From positions 1 through 53,879 of the forward strand of contig CALDOI010000009.1 of NCBI GenBank assembly GCA_937912115.1: a DNA stretch of 53,879 nucleotides. Reading direction: 5' to 3'. Below the pieces are notes generated by a model, which worked only from the letters and a program-made list of their open reading frames with translations, did no database searches and was not told the origin of the DNA. A program made the position numbers and the translations under genes. Source of the stretch: an uncultured Bacteroidota bacterium. Its GTDB lineage: Bacteria > Bacteroidota > Bacteroidia > Bacteroidales > F082. Every line of letters starts with the position of its first letter. Position 1 is the stretch's first letter. Below are positions 44,334 to 53,879 of the stretch, piece by piece.

Positions 44334-44846
44334 TTAAACATTAAAATCAACCAGTTGAGATGCCAGGGAGTCAATGCTAATTGAAAGTGCAGGAACTATA
44401 ATATTTGCCTGTTCATAATAACTTCTCCGTTCACTGAGCTTACATTGAATAAATAATAATAATTCGTTCTCATTCAAATTCTTAACCAATGGACGTTTTT
44501 GTTTTGAGGCTAGTAGGCGATTTAAAATAGACTTCTCATCCATCTCAAGATAAACACTAATTCCATTGCTATTTATTTTACCCATGGAGTCCTTATAACA
44601 AGGCATTCCACCACCAGTTGATACAACGCAATTACTATATGCAAATGTAGATTCCAATACTTCATGCTCAAGTTTTCTGAATAGTTCTTCACCATATTTA
44701 TTAAAGAAGGTTTCAATCCCTAATTTAAATTGATTTTCAAAAACCTTATCAGTATCAATATAATTATACCCAAGCTTTAAGGCTAGTTTTTTGCCGGCCG
44801 TGCTTTTGCCAACACCCATAAACCCTATTAAATAAATATTGCTCAT
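44334..44846 (-). CDS. aroK: Shikimate kinase
   Basis: 170 aa from the chosen start. Phosphorylates shikimate at O3 in aromatic amino-acid synthesis. Walker A GFMGVGKST (8-16), D31 and D33 in DTD, R57, GGG (78-80), and the lid residue R118 (KRPL), all expected in AroK/AroL. I chose MSNIYLIGFMG because the first strand follows directly. An in-frame Met five codons earlier (44861) is less likely. Confidence 0.92.
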   Translation of the reverse strand: MSNIYLIGFMGVGKSTAGKKLALKLGYNYIDTDKVFENQFKLGIETFFNKYGEELFRKLEHEVLESTFAYSNCVVSTGGGMPCYKDSMGKINSNGISVYLEMDEKSILNRLLASKQKRPLVKNLNENELLLFIQCKLSERRSYYEQANIIVPALSISIDSLASQLVDFNV

Positions 44847-44957
44847 AAAAATCATCACCATATCTGTCCGGATATGAGACAGTTTCCAATATCGGGATCA
44901 CAAGATATATATCTAAAATTTTACCCTCCTGTTAATCAGTATATTAATTTTTTATAT

Positions 44958-44965
44958 TAATTTTG
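44958..44965 (+). promoter_or_regulatory. Candidate -7 box for the LruC lipoprotein gene
   Basis: TAATTTTG on the plus strand, 44 bp upstream of the ATG at 45010. Confidence 0.38.
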
Positions 44966-45009
44966 GTATAGTATTTGAAACCACACTACAAACTTAATAC
45001 AAATCCTTT

Positions 45010-46878
45010 ATGAAAAAAACTAACTTAATAATTATATGTCTATTGGCCTTCGCTTTTGTTTATCAAGGATGTCAAAAAAATGATACTCCTCCAGATCAGG
45101 GTAAAACAATGGATGACATGATTGCACCTGATGGATTCACATTTGAAACCACTCATGATGTAGCCATGACAATAAACATGCCTAATAGTGTTGATTTTTC
45201 AAATCTAAGAAGTAGATTCGATGTATATACAGAAAACCCAAACAATGATGGTAAACTAATCACATCGGGGAGTTTTGACGAAAACGGCAGATTTACCGGC
45301 ACACTAAGATTACCAATAATATTAAAAGAAATAACTGTTGTAACATTTGCGGGGACAGTGGTTATACCGGTTCCTGAAAGCTCATTTAAGGAAGATGGTG
45401 TTATAATTAATTTTGGTGATGATTATGGATATTTACCACCCGATACTGTGGAACCCAGTAAAAAAGCGGAACAAGAAATTTATTACAATGTAACTGGTAC
45501 TAGGGATATTACATCCACAAACCTAATTGGTAACGGCGACTTCGAAACAAATGATTTTGGTTCAGTATATTATTGGTCAACTTCACATCCTGCTGATTCG
45601 CGATGGTATTTTACAACATATAGAAATTCGATGGAACAATATAATGATGGTGGAAATTTCGTTGTTAGAACACCGCTTACACAATCAGGCAATAACTATG
45701 TAGGGGGAACAACGCAAATGATAAGTGCTTCTGCTGGAGATGTTATAACAATCTCCGCTGATATTAAATCTACTGGCAATACCAATAGATTATATAGTTG
45801 GTTATATCTTATACCTGTTAACTCATCAGGAAATGCTCTTGCGTATTATAATGTACAATATTTTAAGCCATCTAATAGTTGGACAAATAAAACCCTTGTT
45901 GCAACAATGCCATCTGGGACTGTGCAGGTAAATGTACTTCTTTGGGCTAATGACTACACTGCTAATGCTTCGGTATATTTTGATAATGTGGTTGTTACAG
46001 GCCCGGTAACTGATAGTGATGGTGATGGTGTTGACGATGAATTGGATGATTATCCAAATGATGCTACTCGTGCTTTTAATGTTTTCTATCCCAATGAAAC
46101 AGACTTTGGCACTTTTGCATTTGAAGATTTATGGCCAGGAAGAGGAGATTATGATTTTAATGATTTGATTCTCGATTATCAATTCAAATCCGTATTAAAC
46201 TCCACAAATGGCTTGGTTGAATTTTTTACAGATTACTCAGTAAGAGCAATCGGGGCAACGTTAATTAATGGTTTTGCTCTTTCAATTCCTGGTGACCCAA
46301 CAAACGTTAGTGCAGTTACAGGCACTTCAATAACACAGAGTTATTTAAATTTAAATGCCAATGGAACCGAACAAAATCAGCCAAATACGGTAATATTCTT
46401 ATTCGATAATGCCTTTAATAGGATTGGCTCATCAGGATCATCATTTATTAATACAGTGCAAGCCAATGAATATGTAGTCCCTGTTAGCTATCAATTACAC
46501 GTTAGTTATACCAACCCGGTAACAAATGCTGGTGCAGCACCATATAATCCTTTTATTGTTGTTGATGAAATCTGCGGGCAAGAAGTACATTTAGCAGGAG
46601 AAGTTCCAACATCACTTGTGGATCAAGCACTATTTGGAAAATGGGCAGATGATTCAAATCCGGCTACAGGCAAATATTATCAAACAGCAAATAACTTACC
46701 ATGGGCAATCGACCTACCGGTTAAATTTGATTATCCGGTTGAACAGGTTCAGATAATTAATGCATATAATTATTTTCAGGCATGGGGAGAATCTGGAGGT
46801 AGTACTTATCAGGATTGGTACGGTAATGCTTCGGGTAGTAGAAATAATGATAATATTTATTCACCACCACAAAAATAA
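45010..46878 (+). CDS. LruC-domain lipoprotein
   Basis: 622 aa. Signal peptide with lipobox YQGC, lipidation at C21, so anchored in the envelope and probably exposed at the surface. A beta-rich N-terminal domain (about 35-150) is followed by a carbohydrate-binding-like jelly roll (about 170-330) that opens LIGNGDFETND, as in CBM4/9-type domains. Next comes a calcium-binding TSP3-type loop DSDGDGVDDELDD (335-347). The LruC domain (about 352-615) contains FEDLWPGRGDYDFNDLILDY, the typical start of this family. LruC was described first in Leptospira; function in Bacteroidota is unknown. Single gene with a strong terminator behind it. Confidence 0.86.
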   Translation: MKKTNLIIICLLAFAFVYQGCQKNDTPPDQGKTMDDMIAPDGFTFETTHDVAMTINMPNSVDFSNLRSRFDVYTENPNNDGKLITSGSFDENGRFTGTLRLPIILKEITVVTFAGTVVIPVPESSFKEDGVIINFGDDYGYLPPDTVEPSKKAEQEIYYNVTGTRDITSTNLIGNGDFETNDFGSVYYWSTSHPADSRWYFTTYRNSMEQYNDGGNFVVRTPLTQSGNNYVGGTTQMISASAGDVITISADIKSTGNTNRLYSWLYLIPVNSSGNALAYYNVQYFKPSNSWTNKTLVATMPSGTVQVNVLLWANDYTANASVYFDNVVVTGPVTDSDGDGVDDELDDYPNDATRAFNVFYPNETDFGTFAFEDLWPGRGDYDFNDLILDYQFKSVLNSTNGLVEFFTDYSVRAIGATLINGFALSIPGDPTNVSAVTGTSITQSYLNLNANGTEQNQPNTVIFLFDNAFNRIGSSGSSFINTVQANEYVVPVSYQLHVSYTNPVTNAGAAPYNPFIVVDEICGQEVHLAGEVPTSLVDQALFGKWADDSNPATGKYYQTANNLPWAIDLPVKFDYPVEQVQIINAYNYFQAWGESGGSTYQDWYGNASGSRNNDNIYSPPQK

Positions 46879-46908
46879 AGTAAGTTTATAAGTGTTTAAT
46901 TGAGTTGC

Positions 46909-46942
46909 AAGCCTGTTTCTGACCGAAACAGGCTTTGTTTTA
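46909..46942 (+). terminator. Intrinsic terminator of the LruC gene
   Basis: AAGCCTGTTTC (46909-46919) pairs with GAAACAGGCTT (46925-46935) over a five-base loop, then TGTTTTA. It overlaps the coaE stop from the opposite strand. Confidence 0.82.
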
Positions 46943-47530
46943 TTGAGAATATGACAAAAGTGTTTTATGGATAAGCTGTACCTGAGGAGTTAAAAATCTT
47001 TTTTCATCATTAATAATAACGAAATGCGAAAGATTGCATTTTTCCTCATCACTCAGCTGATTTTTAACTCTTTTCCTAACATCTATCTCTGGGATATTAT
47101 CTCTGTCCATAACACGCTGTATCCTAATATTAACTGGAGCTGATACATTAATTATAAAATCAAACTTTTCCTGTAGTTTGTTTTCAAATATTATGGCTGA
47201 CTCATGAATTGTATAGCGATCATTTTTATTTAAAATACACCATTCTATATACTTTTTTAAAACCAGTGGATGAATAATACTGTTAATCCTTTCCAATGCT
47301 ATTTTATCATTAAAAATAATGGTTGCGAGTTTTCTTTTATCAATTTCACCTGATGGTGTGAGGATTATATTTGTAAAAGCTGCAGTTAACAACTGGATTA
47401 CATTTTTATCATTATACAAATTACGTGCTTCAACATCAGCATTAAACACCTTAATCCCAAATACGTTAAATATTTGAGCAACAGTAGATTTTCCACTACC
47501 TATGTTACCGGTTAGGGCAACTCTTAACAT
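46940..47530 (-). CDS. coaE: Dephospho-CoA kinase
   Basis: 196 aa. Last step of CoA synthesis, phosphorylating the ribose 3'-OH of dephospho-CoA. P-loop GNIGSGKST (8-16), the following FNADVEARNLY acceptor region, and IHPLVLKKY plus the DRDNIPEIDVRKR lid are all typical. Follows the YbbR gene by 9 bp. Confidence 0.94.
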   Translation of the reverse strand: MLRVALTGNIGSGKSTVAQIFNVFGIKVFNADVEARNLYNDKNVIQLLTAAFTNIILTPSGEIDKRKLATIIFNDKIALERINSIIHPLVLKKYIEWCILNKNDRYTIHESAIIFENKLQEKFDFIINVSAPVNIRIQRVMDRDNIPEIDVRKRVKNQLSDEEKCNLSHFVIINDEKRFLTPQVQLIHKTLLSYSQ

Positions 47531-47539
47531 AACTTGTTT

Positions 47540-48538
47540 TTACTTAATTATTAAAAACTCTACCTCTGAGGGTACGATCCTGATGTTTCTAACGAAGTCA
47601 GGTTGTTTGGATATTTTTAAAGGAAGTTTATGGGCATGAAGAACATCCATATTATCAACAACAGGAAATATGTTGAATTGATAAGGTCGAACTTCATTGA
47701 AATCCTTTTGAGCTACCCGATAATAAATTGTGACCTGTGATGGAAATGTTTTAATATTATATTTCATATTACTCAGATTTATTGGGACAAGTAACTCAGA
47801 TTCTGTAAACTTCTCTACCTCAAAATATAATAACACTTGATCATTCTCGAAAGTTAGTAACTTTGAGTTTGGGTTCTTGAGCTCGATAATAGCAACCTGA
47901 TCGGAGGCTATTTTCTCAAGCATTAACTTCTTTGTATTAATATAGTTTAATGTATCCAACACACTTTGTGGACCAAAAACCTTTACAACCTTTGGATCTG
48001 TTCTAACTTCGCTATACAAATCATATTGGTTTGCATAATTGACAGTATAGTCAGGTATAATTGGCAGGATTTTTTCACCTGTCTTTTCCATTTCAAAGGC
48101 CAACACTGCCCTGGACAATTGAATATCTTTTTCATCTACACCTATTAATTCTGCAAGTGCAGTGGTTAATTCCTGAGTATAAATAGCGTAGTTTATTCCA
48201 CCTCGATGATCAATAGCATAGTTTCCCAAATTTATATCAAGGATTTCCATATCATTAAACAAGTTCATCTTCAATATCTCGAACCCACTGGCGGTAAGGC
48301 TTAGATCTAATGTGGAATCAATCACTCTTGTAAGTCGTAGAGCTGGTGGAGTATTATTATATTCTATTTTAAACGTGTAATTTACAGAATAAATGTCGGA
48401 TAGCTTTATAAGTAGCCAAAACAAAGTTGCTATTAAAATACAGATAAAAAAAATTAAGCGATCACTCCTGATACCAAGAAATGATTTATATTTCTTATGC
48501 TTATTATTAGAATTATATGTAGCAGGCGAACTATCCAT
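47540..48538 (-). CDS. YbbR-domain protein
   Basis: 332 aa. Basic cytoplasmic N terminus, one membrane helix at about 27-47 (RLIFFICILIATLFWLLIK), then extracytoplasmic YbbR-like beta repeats (VRTDPKVVKVFGPQSVLDTLN is the most recognisable). In Firmicutes the YbbR protein CdaR regulates a diadenylate cyclase; no cyclase gene is adjacent here. The order yajC-ybbR-coaE is conserved in Bacteroidota. Function unproven. Confidence 0.85.
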   Translation of the reverse strand: MDSSPATYNSNNKHKKYKSFLGIRSDRLIFFICILIATLFWLLIKLSDIYSVNYTFKIEYNNTPPALRLTRVIDSTLDLSLTASGFEILKMNLFNDMEILDINLGNYAIDHRGGINYAIYTQELTTALAELIGVDEKDIQLSRAVLAFEMEKTGEKILPIIPDYTVNYANQYDLYSEVRTDPKVVKVFGPQSVLDTLNYINTKKLMLEKIASDQVAIIELKNPNSKLLTFENDQVLLYFEVEKFTESELLVPINLSNMKYNIKTFPSQVTIYYRVAQKDFNEVRPYQFNIFPVVDNMDVLHAHKLPLKISKQPDFVRNIRIVPSEVEFLIIK

Positions 48539-48648
48539 AAAAATGGAATATCATATTATGTAGTTGGAAAGGTTCGTAGTGAAACTTTCCTATTATAAAT
48601 ATTCAGGAAGAAATTTCCAGCTAAAATTATATGCTGTAATCACAACTA

Positions 48649-48966
48649 TTATTTCTTTTGTCCCACTTCTGTAGTATCCATAACTACAGCACTTTTCTCA
48701 ATGTTTAGTTTAATATTATTGCCGCAATCTAACACAATTATTGTTTCTTTTATTTCAGCAATTTTACCATGTACACCTCCTAGTGTAACAACCTTATCAC
48801 CCTTTTTTAATTCTTCTCTAAACTTCTTTTGCTCTTTGTTTTTCTTTGTTTGAGGTCGAATAAAGAAAAAGTAAAAAACAATAAGTATAAGAAATAGGGG
48901 TAACATCGACATCCATCCACCTTCTGATGACTCATCTGCTTGTAATAGTATAAATAACATTTCCAT
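48649..48966 (-). CDS. yajC: Preprotein translocase accessory subunit YajC
   Basis: 105 aa. One membrane helix (about 19-37, [18 protein letters not shown]), the RPQxKKxKE motif, then [21 protein letters not shown], typical of YajC. Partner of SecDF. Lies between the DUF1573 and YbbR genes, with gaps of 21 and 110 bp. Confidence 0.94.
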   Translation of the reverse strand: MEMLFILLQADESSEGGWMSMLPLFLILIVFYFFFIRPQTKKNKEQKKFREELKKGDKVVTLGGVHGKIAEIKETIIVLDCGNNIKLNIEKSAVVMDTTEVGQKK

Positions 48967-48987
48967 TTTATATATATTTGATTATTA

Positions 48988-49449
48988 TTAATTTCTTTCT
49001 GGCAGTATAACCTTAGTTTTAATTCTTAAGGTTGTTGTATTTGGTTCAGTATTAGCAAGTATAGTTATGCTCTTATTTTGGAATCCTTTTCTACCCTTGC
49101 TATCGAATGTAACTTCAACAATCCCCTCTTCACCCGGTGAAACCGGTTCATGTGGATATTTACCAGCAGTACAACCACAACTAGTACTAACCTTTGTAAT
49201 AACGAGATCGGAGCCACCGGTGTTAACGAATTTAAAACCATAAACTACTCTTTCTCCCTGAATCATATCACCAAAATCATGTACAGTTTCATTAAAATAC
49301 ATTTTTGGGACAGTTCCTTTATCACCAATTTTCATGGCTGACTTTGTATTCTTAACTATATCGGTTGATATACTTTTATCACTATTATTATCACATGATT
49401 GAAAAATCATAAGTATAACAATGGATATTATAAAAGTTAATTTCTTCAT
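48988..49449 (-). CDS. DUF1573 lipoprotein
   Basis: 153 aa. Signal peptide with lipobox IFQSC, lipidation at C19. The DUF1573 domain, an ASPM/SPD-2/Hydin-like beta sandwich, is seen as FNETVHDFGDMIQGERVVYGFKF, and the CGCT motif (STSCGCTAG) is characteristic. Function unknown, often next to yajC in Bacteroidota. Starts 6 bp after the gene for the type B secreted protein. Confidence 0.9.
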   Translation of the reverse strand: MKKLTFIISIVILMIFQSCDNNSDKSISTDIVKNTKSAMKIGDKGTVPKMYFNETVHDFGDMIQGERVVYGFKFVNTGGSDLVITKVSTSCGCTAGKYPHEPVSPGEEGIVEVTFDSKGRKGFQNKSITILANTEPNTTTLRIKTKVILPERN

Positions 49450-49455
49450 CTTTCT

Positions 49456-50646
49456 TTATCTTATAATCGTAACCGATCCTTTAAAAACATCATTGGTTTT
49501 TTCACCTTCACATTCAAGCACATAATAATAAACTCCATCAGGTAGGTTATCTCCACCCCAGGTGTTATCATAGTTTTCAGCATCAAATACGGTACGGCCT
49601 CCACGGTTAAAAACCACTAATCTGGATCTTTTATAGAATCTACTTAATGCGTCTTCAATAATCTGCTCATTTTTATTCTCGGTATCGTTTGTAATTACAA
49701 ACTTATCATTAGTATTGTCACCATTTGGTGTAAATACATTTGGAATAAGAAGTTTAATTGGTTTAACAACAACATCATGCGAAAATGTAGTATCACATCC
49801 CGTTGAAGCGGAAACAACTGTAAGAAGCACAAAATACTCGCCAACTGACCCATACATATAAGTTGGCTCCGGCAAATCACTTGTATTATTATAATCAGGA
49901 TCTGGTATAGTGTCGCTAAACCACCATGATGGAGGTTTTAAAGCTATGCTGTCTTCTGATAAATTTATGTAGGAATAAGTTATGTACGGGTTTTGGAGAA
50001 AAGCAGTATCCGGTTCTGCAAAAATTTCAACTTCAGGATTATCATATGCTTCCGTTCTATAGGATTCTGTTTTAGGACAACCATAATTATCCTTAACTGT
50101 TATTGAATAAAACTGATGCGCTTTTAAACCAATCGCAACTGCCGAATCACCCGGATCAACTTGTAACGGAAATACATCCCAAAAATAATGATATTCATCT
50201 GTTTCTAATTCACCTGTAGCAATGGCTCTAACTTTTGCTGAATTACCGTTGTCTTTATCGCCATTGGTGCATGTTAATTGTTTTTGATCGAATTCGATAA
50301 AAATTTGTGGGCGAACACTAACGCTGAATAAATCGCTTATACATGTATCGGGTGTTATGGTATCAATAACAACAACTCTAAACACTGTAGAATCAACTAT
50401 AGATATACCTAGTATTGATTCGTTACCTACATCAATAAAAATATCACCCACTTTCTCTTGCCAGATGAATGTTTGGTTAAGCTCTTCAAAAACACTGAGT
50501 TCGAAATAAATATCTGGGCAAACCGGCATAGGTGTATCGATAGATATATCACATATCATCTGAGCCATAGTGTTAAACATAGGTGCTATAGTAGCTATAA
50601 GCAACAAAGTCATTAATCTGGCTATTTTACCAGTTTTTCTTTTCAT
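49456..50646 (-). CDS. Secreted protein with type B (gliding-type) sorting domain
   Basis: 396 aa. Signal peptide ending MFNTMAQ. Several beta-sandwich repeats (about 35-210), a PKD-like domain near 210-295 (VGEYFVLLTVVSASTGCDTTF), then the type IX secretion type B domain from about 300 (LLIPNVFTPNGDNTNDKF, with LPDGVYYYVLECEG and ending in KGSVTIIR). Exported by the type IX system. No enzyme domain, so an adhesin or structural role is likely. Upstream of the DUF1573 gene in the same direction, with its own -7 box. Confidence 0.88.
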   Translation of the reverse strand: MKRKTGKIARLMTLLLIATIAPMFNTMAQMICDISIDTPMPVCPDIYFELSVFEELNQTFIWQEKVGDIFIDVGNESILGISIVDSTVFRVVVIDTITPDTCISDLFSVSVRPQIFIEFDQKQLTCTNGDKDNGNSAKVRAIATGELETDEYHYFWDVFPLQVDPGDSAVAIGLKAHQFYSITVKDNYGCPKTESYRTEAYDNPEVEIFAEPDTAFLQNPYITYSYINLSEDSIALKPPSWWFSDTIPDPDYNNTSDLPEPTYMYGSVGEYFVLLTVVSASTGCDTTFSHDVVVKPIKLLIPNVFTPNGDNTNDKFVITNDTENKNEQIIEDALSRFYKRSRLVVFNRGGRTVFDAENYDNTWGGDNLPDGVYYYVLECEGEKTNDVFKGSVTIIR

Positions 50647-50681
50647 TGTTTAAACCCTTTGATGATAATTTTTATGAATGG

Positions 50682-50689
50682 CAAAATTA
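50682..50689 (-). promoter_or_regulatory. Candidate -7 box for the type B secreted protein gene
   Basis: TAATTTTG on the minus strand, 36 bp upstream of the start. Could serve the genes down to coaE. Confidence 0.4.
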
Positions 50690-50710
50690 AAAATAAAACA
50701 GTAACCCATG

Positions 50711-51076
50711 CTAAAATAATCCATCATTAAGCATCACAAGGGTGCAATTTTCAATAACTTCAATTCCATTTTTATTTGCAAGCACAGCAAATTCATGATT
50801 TTCTGTGCCCGGATTAAAAATAATTCGTGATGGATTTAAGCTCAATAAATAGTTATAATAATCAGGCTGATGCAATGGTCCAATATACATTGTAACCGTA
50901 TGAACATCTTCAAATTTTGGTTTATTAATACTAATATTTACACTTTCAACACTCGATTTTCTTAATCCAATTGATTCAACAGAATGCCCGTAAGAAAGTA
51001 ATTTTCTAATTGCCTTGTTCGAATATCTAGCAGGCTTAGGACTACCTCCAATAACGAGTGTTTTTTTATTTATCAT
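50711..51076 (-). CDS. CoA-binding (Rossmann) domain protein
   Basis: 121 aa. CoA-binding-2 family (YccU-like). The Rossmann fold is seen in KTLVIGGSPKPARYSNKA, the IIFNPGTEN loop and VIENCTLVML near the end, the usual family signature. Presumably binds CoA or a nucleotide in the cytoplasm; role unknown. Divergent from clpB. Confidence 0.87.
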   Translation of the reverse strand: MINKKTLVIGGSPKPARYSNKAIRKLLSYGHSVESIGLRKSSVESVNISINKPKFEDVHTVTMYIGPLHQPDYYNYLLSLNPSRIIFNPGTENHEFAVLANKNGIEVIENCTLVMLNDGLF

Positions 51077-51244
51077 ATTAACTCTAGTTTCAACTCTATT
51101 TTATAAATGCCAGCTGACAAAAATACTCCTTAATAAACGTATCGAATTGGTTTTTATTTTTATCTTTAAAGGTTAAACATATATTACCTAATAATCTTAT
51201 GAAATCATAATGACACAATATCATCATAACATACTAATTATCAA

Positions 51245-51256
51245 GTCATTTTGTCA
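51245..51256. promoter_or_regulatory. GTCA direct repeat upstream of clpB, possible regulatory site
   Basis: GTCATTTTGTCA at 51245-51256, with further TGACA words at 51115-51119, 51211-51215 and 51275-51279. The cluster lies within 245 bp of the clpB start and might bind a stress regulator. No CIRCE element is visible and no standard -7 box is found. Confidence 0.3.
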
Positions 51257-51357
51257 GGTTGGGTAAGGTTAATATGACAAATATTCCTGTTTTCTTTTAA
51301 TTCCTGATGATGGTAAGTAATTTGATATTACATCGATAAAAATAAAAATCATAATAC

Positions 51358-53879
51358 ATGAACTTAAATCAATTCACAATAAAATCACAAGAAGCCATTC
51401 AGAAGGCTCAGGATATTGCATCTATCAATGAAAATCAAGCGATTGAAAGCATTCATTTACTAAAAGCAATTATAGAAGTAGATGAAAATGTTACCCCTTT
51501 TTTGCTTAAGAAGCTAAACGTAAACTATGAAGTTTTTTCAAAAGCCGTTAATCGAGTTATCGAATCGCTACCTAAAGTAAGAGGTGGTGAAGGCTACTTT
51601 TCGAACGAAGCTCGCGATGTACTACAAAAAGCGAGAAACTACCTCAAAGAATTTAATGATGATTATATATCTATTGAACATTTACTAATCGCGATATTAG
51701 ACGTAAAGAGCACTGCATCAAACTTGCTTAAGGACAATGCAATAACAAAGAAAGATCTTATTGAAGCCATTAAACAATTAAGGAATGGTGCCACCGCAAC
51801 AAATCAAAGTGCCGAAGATCAATATAATGCCCTAAACAGATATGCACGTAATTTGAACGACCTTGCAGGCTCAGGTAAACTCGATCCCGTAATCGGTCGT
51901 GATGATGAAATAAGACGCGTACTTCAAATACTTTCCAGAAGGACCAAGAATAATCCAATTTTAATCGGAGAACCCGGTGTTGGTAAAACGGCAATAGCTG
52001 AAGGTCTTGCTCACAGAATTGTAAATGGTGATGTTCCCGAAAATCTAAAATCGAACCTCATCTACTCGTTGGACATGGGATCATTAATTGCCGGGGCAAA
52101 ATACAAAGGTGAATTTGAGGAACGACTAAAAGCTGTTATTAAAGAGGTTCTTTCTGCTAATGGCGAGATAATTCTATTTATCGACGAAATACATACTTTA
52201 GTAGGTGCTGGAAAAGGTGAAGGAGCAATGGATGCTGCCAATATCCTAAAACCCGCACTTGCTCGTGGTGAACTTAAAGCCATTGGTGCGACAACACTTA
52301 AGGAGTATCAGAAATTCTTTGAAAAGGACAAAGCTCTTGAGAGGAGGTTTCAGCAGGTAATGATTGATGAACCCGATACAATGTCAGCAATAGCAATACT
52401 TCGCGGACTAAAGGAGCGTTACGAAACGCATCATAAAGTTAGGATTAAAGATGAAGCTATTATTTCGGCAGTGGAATTATCACAAAGATATATCACCGAC
52501 AGGTTTTTGCCCGATAAAGCTATCGATCTTATTGATGAAGCTGCTTCAAAACTTAAGTTGGAAATAAATTCTATACCCGAAGATCTTGAAATAGTTGAGC
52601 GCAAAATTCGTCAGTTAGAGATTGAGAGGGAAGCTATAAAGCGTGAAAAAGATAAACTCAAGATGGAGGCAATAAAAGAAAACCTTGCCAATCTTAACGA
52701 GGAAAGAACGAGTTTAAAGGCGGCCTGGCAGGCTGAAAAAGACTTAGTTGATAAAATTCAACAAAAAAAACAAGAACAAGAGGATTATAAACTAAAAGCC
52801 GAACAAGCCGAACGTGATGGGAATTTCGGCAAAGTTGCGGAAATACGTTACGGTAAATTACAGGATGTTCAAGCTGATATTGAAGCTTATAAAGCACAAC
52901 TTGGCGAATTACAAGGCGATAGCCCAATGATTAATGAAGAAGTTGGTGCTGAAGATATTGCTGATGTAGTTTCGAAATGGACAGGAATACCGGTTAACAG
53001 GATGCTACAAAGTGAGCGGGAGAAGCTTCTTAGTTTAGAAACTGAATTACACGAGAGAGTTGTTGGTCAGGATGAAGCAATTGCAGCTATTTCTGATGCC
53101 ATTCGAAGAAGTCGTGCCGGATTACAAGATGAAAAACGTCCCATCGGATCATTCATTTTTATCGGGACAACCGGAGTAGGAAAAACAGAACTTGCTAAGG
53201 CTCTTGCTGATTTACTATTCAATAACGAAAATGCTATGGTGCGAATTGATATGTCTGAGTATCAAGAACGCCATTCGGTATCCCGACTAATTGGTGCACC
53301 TCCTGGATATGTTGGTTATGACGAAAGTGGCCAGTTAACGGAAGCTGTTAGACGCAAACCATATTCGGTAGTGTTGCTTGATGAAATTGAAAAAGCACAT
53401 CCCGATGTTTTTAACATATTACTTCAAGTACTTGACGACGGTAGATTAACCGACAATAAAGGACGGGTTGTTGATTTCAAAAACACAATAATTATAATGA
53501 CGTCAAATATTGGCTCACATATAATTCAGGAAAATCTTTCAGGGCTGACCGAAGAAAACCAGGAAGCCAAAATTGAGAAAACCCAAGTTGAAGTTATGGA
53601 GCTATTAAAGAAAACCATACGTCCTGAGTTTCTGAACCGAATTGATGAAATTATAATGTTTAAACCGTTAACACGAAGTGAAACCAATGACATTGTAAAG
53701 CTTCAATTTAATGGGGTAAAAAAGATGTTGGAAAAGAATAACATCGAAATTAATATCACTGAAGAGGCAGTAGACAAGATTGCAAACATTGGTTATGATC
53801 CATTATTTGGAGCCCGTCCATTAAAACGAGTAATCCAACGCGAGATTCTTAATCAATTATCTAAGATGATTCTCTCTGG
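51358..53879 (+). CDS. clpB: ATP-dependent chaperone ClpB, C-terminus cut by the window
   Basis: 840 codons present, so most of the protein. Double Clp N domain (1-145, [17 protein letters not shown]), first AAA+ module with Walker A GEPGVGKT (204-211) and Walker B LFIDEIHT, coiled-coil middle domain about 395-520 rich in Lys/Glu, second AAA+ module with Walker A GTTGVGKT (603-610), LLDEIEKAH and arginine-finger segment FLNRIDEI. The frame is open to the last base and ends in the D2 C-terminal domain at [17 protein letters not shown], so only a short tail is missing. The middle domain identifies ClpB rather than ClpA or ClpC. Disaggregates proteins with DnaK. Confidence 0.96.
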   Translation, partial: MNLNQFTIKSQEAIQKAQDIASINENQAIESIHLLKAIIEVDENVTPFLLKKLNVNYEVFSKAVNRVIESLPKVRGGEGYFSNEARDVLQKARNYLKEFNDDYISIEHLLIAILDVKSTASNLLKDNAITKKDLIEAIKQLRNGATATNQSAEDQYNALNRYARNLNDLAGSGKLDPVIGRDDEIRRVLQILSRRTKNNPILIGEPGVGKTAIAEGLAHRIVNGDVPENLKSNLIYSLDMGSLIAGAKYKGEFEERLKAVIKEVLSANGEIILFIDEIHTLVGAGKGEGAMDAANILKPALARGELKAIGATTLKEYQKFFEKDKALERRFQQVMIDEPDTMSAIAILRGLKERYETHHKVRIKDEAIISAVELSQRYITDRFLPDKAIDLIDEAASKLKLEINSIPEDLEIVERKIRQLEIEREAIKREKDKLKMEAIKENLANLNEERTSLKAAWQAEKDLVDKIQQKKQEQEDYKLKAEQAERDGNFGKVAEIRYGKLQDVQADIEAYKAQLGELQGDSPMINEEVGAEDIADVVSKWTGIPVNRMLQSEREKLLSLETELHERVVGQDEAIAAISDAIRRSRAGLQDEKRPIGSFIFIGTTGVGKTELAKALADLLFNNENAMVRIDMSEYQERHSVSRLIGAPPGYVGYDESGQLTEAVRRKPYSVVLLDEIEKAHPDVFNILLQVLDDGRLTDNKGRVVDFKNTIIIMTSNIGSHIIQENLSGLTEENQEAKIEKTQVEVMELLKKTIRPEFLNRIDEIIMFKPLTRSETNDIVKLQFNGVKKMLEKNNIEINITEEAVDKIANIGYDPLFGARPLKRVIQREILNQLSKMILS

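Noticed and set aside
44847-44861. Five-residue extension of AroK
   Set aside because: The Met at 44846 places the first beta strand where shikimate kinases have it.
51077-51357. CIRCE operator upstream of clpB
   Set aside because: TTAGCACTC and its inverted partner GAGTGCTAA are both absent from this spacer.

Overview
The window is chromosomal DNA from a member of the Bacteroidota, most likely Bacteroidales or a near relative. This is inferred from several things together: AT-rich DNA; type IX secretion C-terminal domains (a gingipain-like C25 protease of type A and a gliding-motility-associated protein of type B); the gene order DUF1573-yajC-ybbR-coaE; a DUF5606 gene; the debranching enzyme / glycosyltransferase / GH57 glycogen operon typical of the order; many LXXC lipoproteins; and the Bacteroidota -7 promoter box TAnnTTTG just upstream of many starts. 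There are no tRNA, rRNA, CRISPR or phage genes and no insertion sequence.

Layout. 1-3.6 kb: start of a MATE transporter, an APS reductase (cysH), then a DUF5606-pyrK-pyrD operon, separated by intergenic DNA carrying palindromic repeats. 3.8-9.4 kb: small envelope proteins and lipoproteins, purB and a rhomboid protease. 9.5-13.5 kb: a repeat-rich spacer, then a signalling operon (four-PAS histidine kinase, stand-alone receiver, small PlsC-like acyltransferase). 13.6-22.5 kb: a YwqK-repeat lipoprotein, a five-LysM/PBP1 protein, guaA, an unknown membrane protein, dCMP deaminase and an S9 peptidase. 22.9-27.8 kb: the alpha-glucan operon. 27.9-32.2 kb: a glucosaminidase lipoprotein, a second acyltransferase and a hybrid sensor kinase. 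32.2-36.2 kb: GNAT-mltG-phosphomannomutase-DUF2279 operon. 36.6-40.9 kb: the C25 protease. 41.0-44.9 kb: argS, rlmD, aroK. 45.0-51.1 kb: an LruC-domain lipoprotein, then the type B secreted protein, DUF1573, yajC, ybbR, coaE and a CoA-binding protein. 51.4 kb to the end: clpB, cut by the window edge.

The window is mostly housekeeping, with three points of special interest. (1) The GH57 amylase of the glycogen operon ends in about 80 residues that read like the C-terminal domain of the flagellar switch protein FliG, although nothing flagellar is in the window. (2) Two unlinked loci each pair a short PlsC-like acyltransferase with a multi-PAS histidine kinase. The two acyltransferases have their H-D, GGIP and EGTR motifs at identical residue numbers, and both kinases carry a degenerate receiver domain. 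(3) Intergenic regions carry short palindromic elements, one of them flanked by a perfect 10-bp direct repeat.
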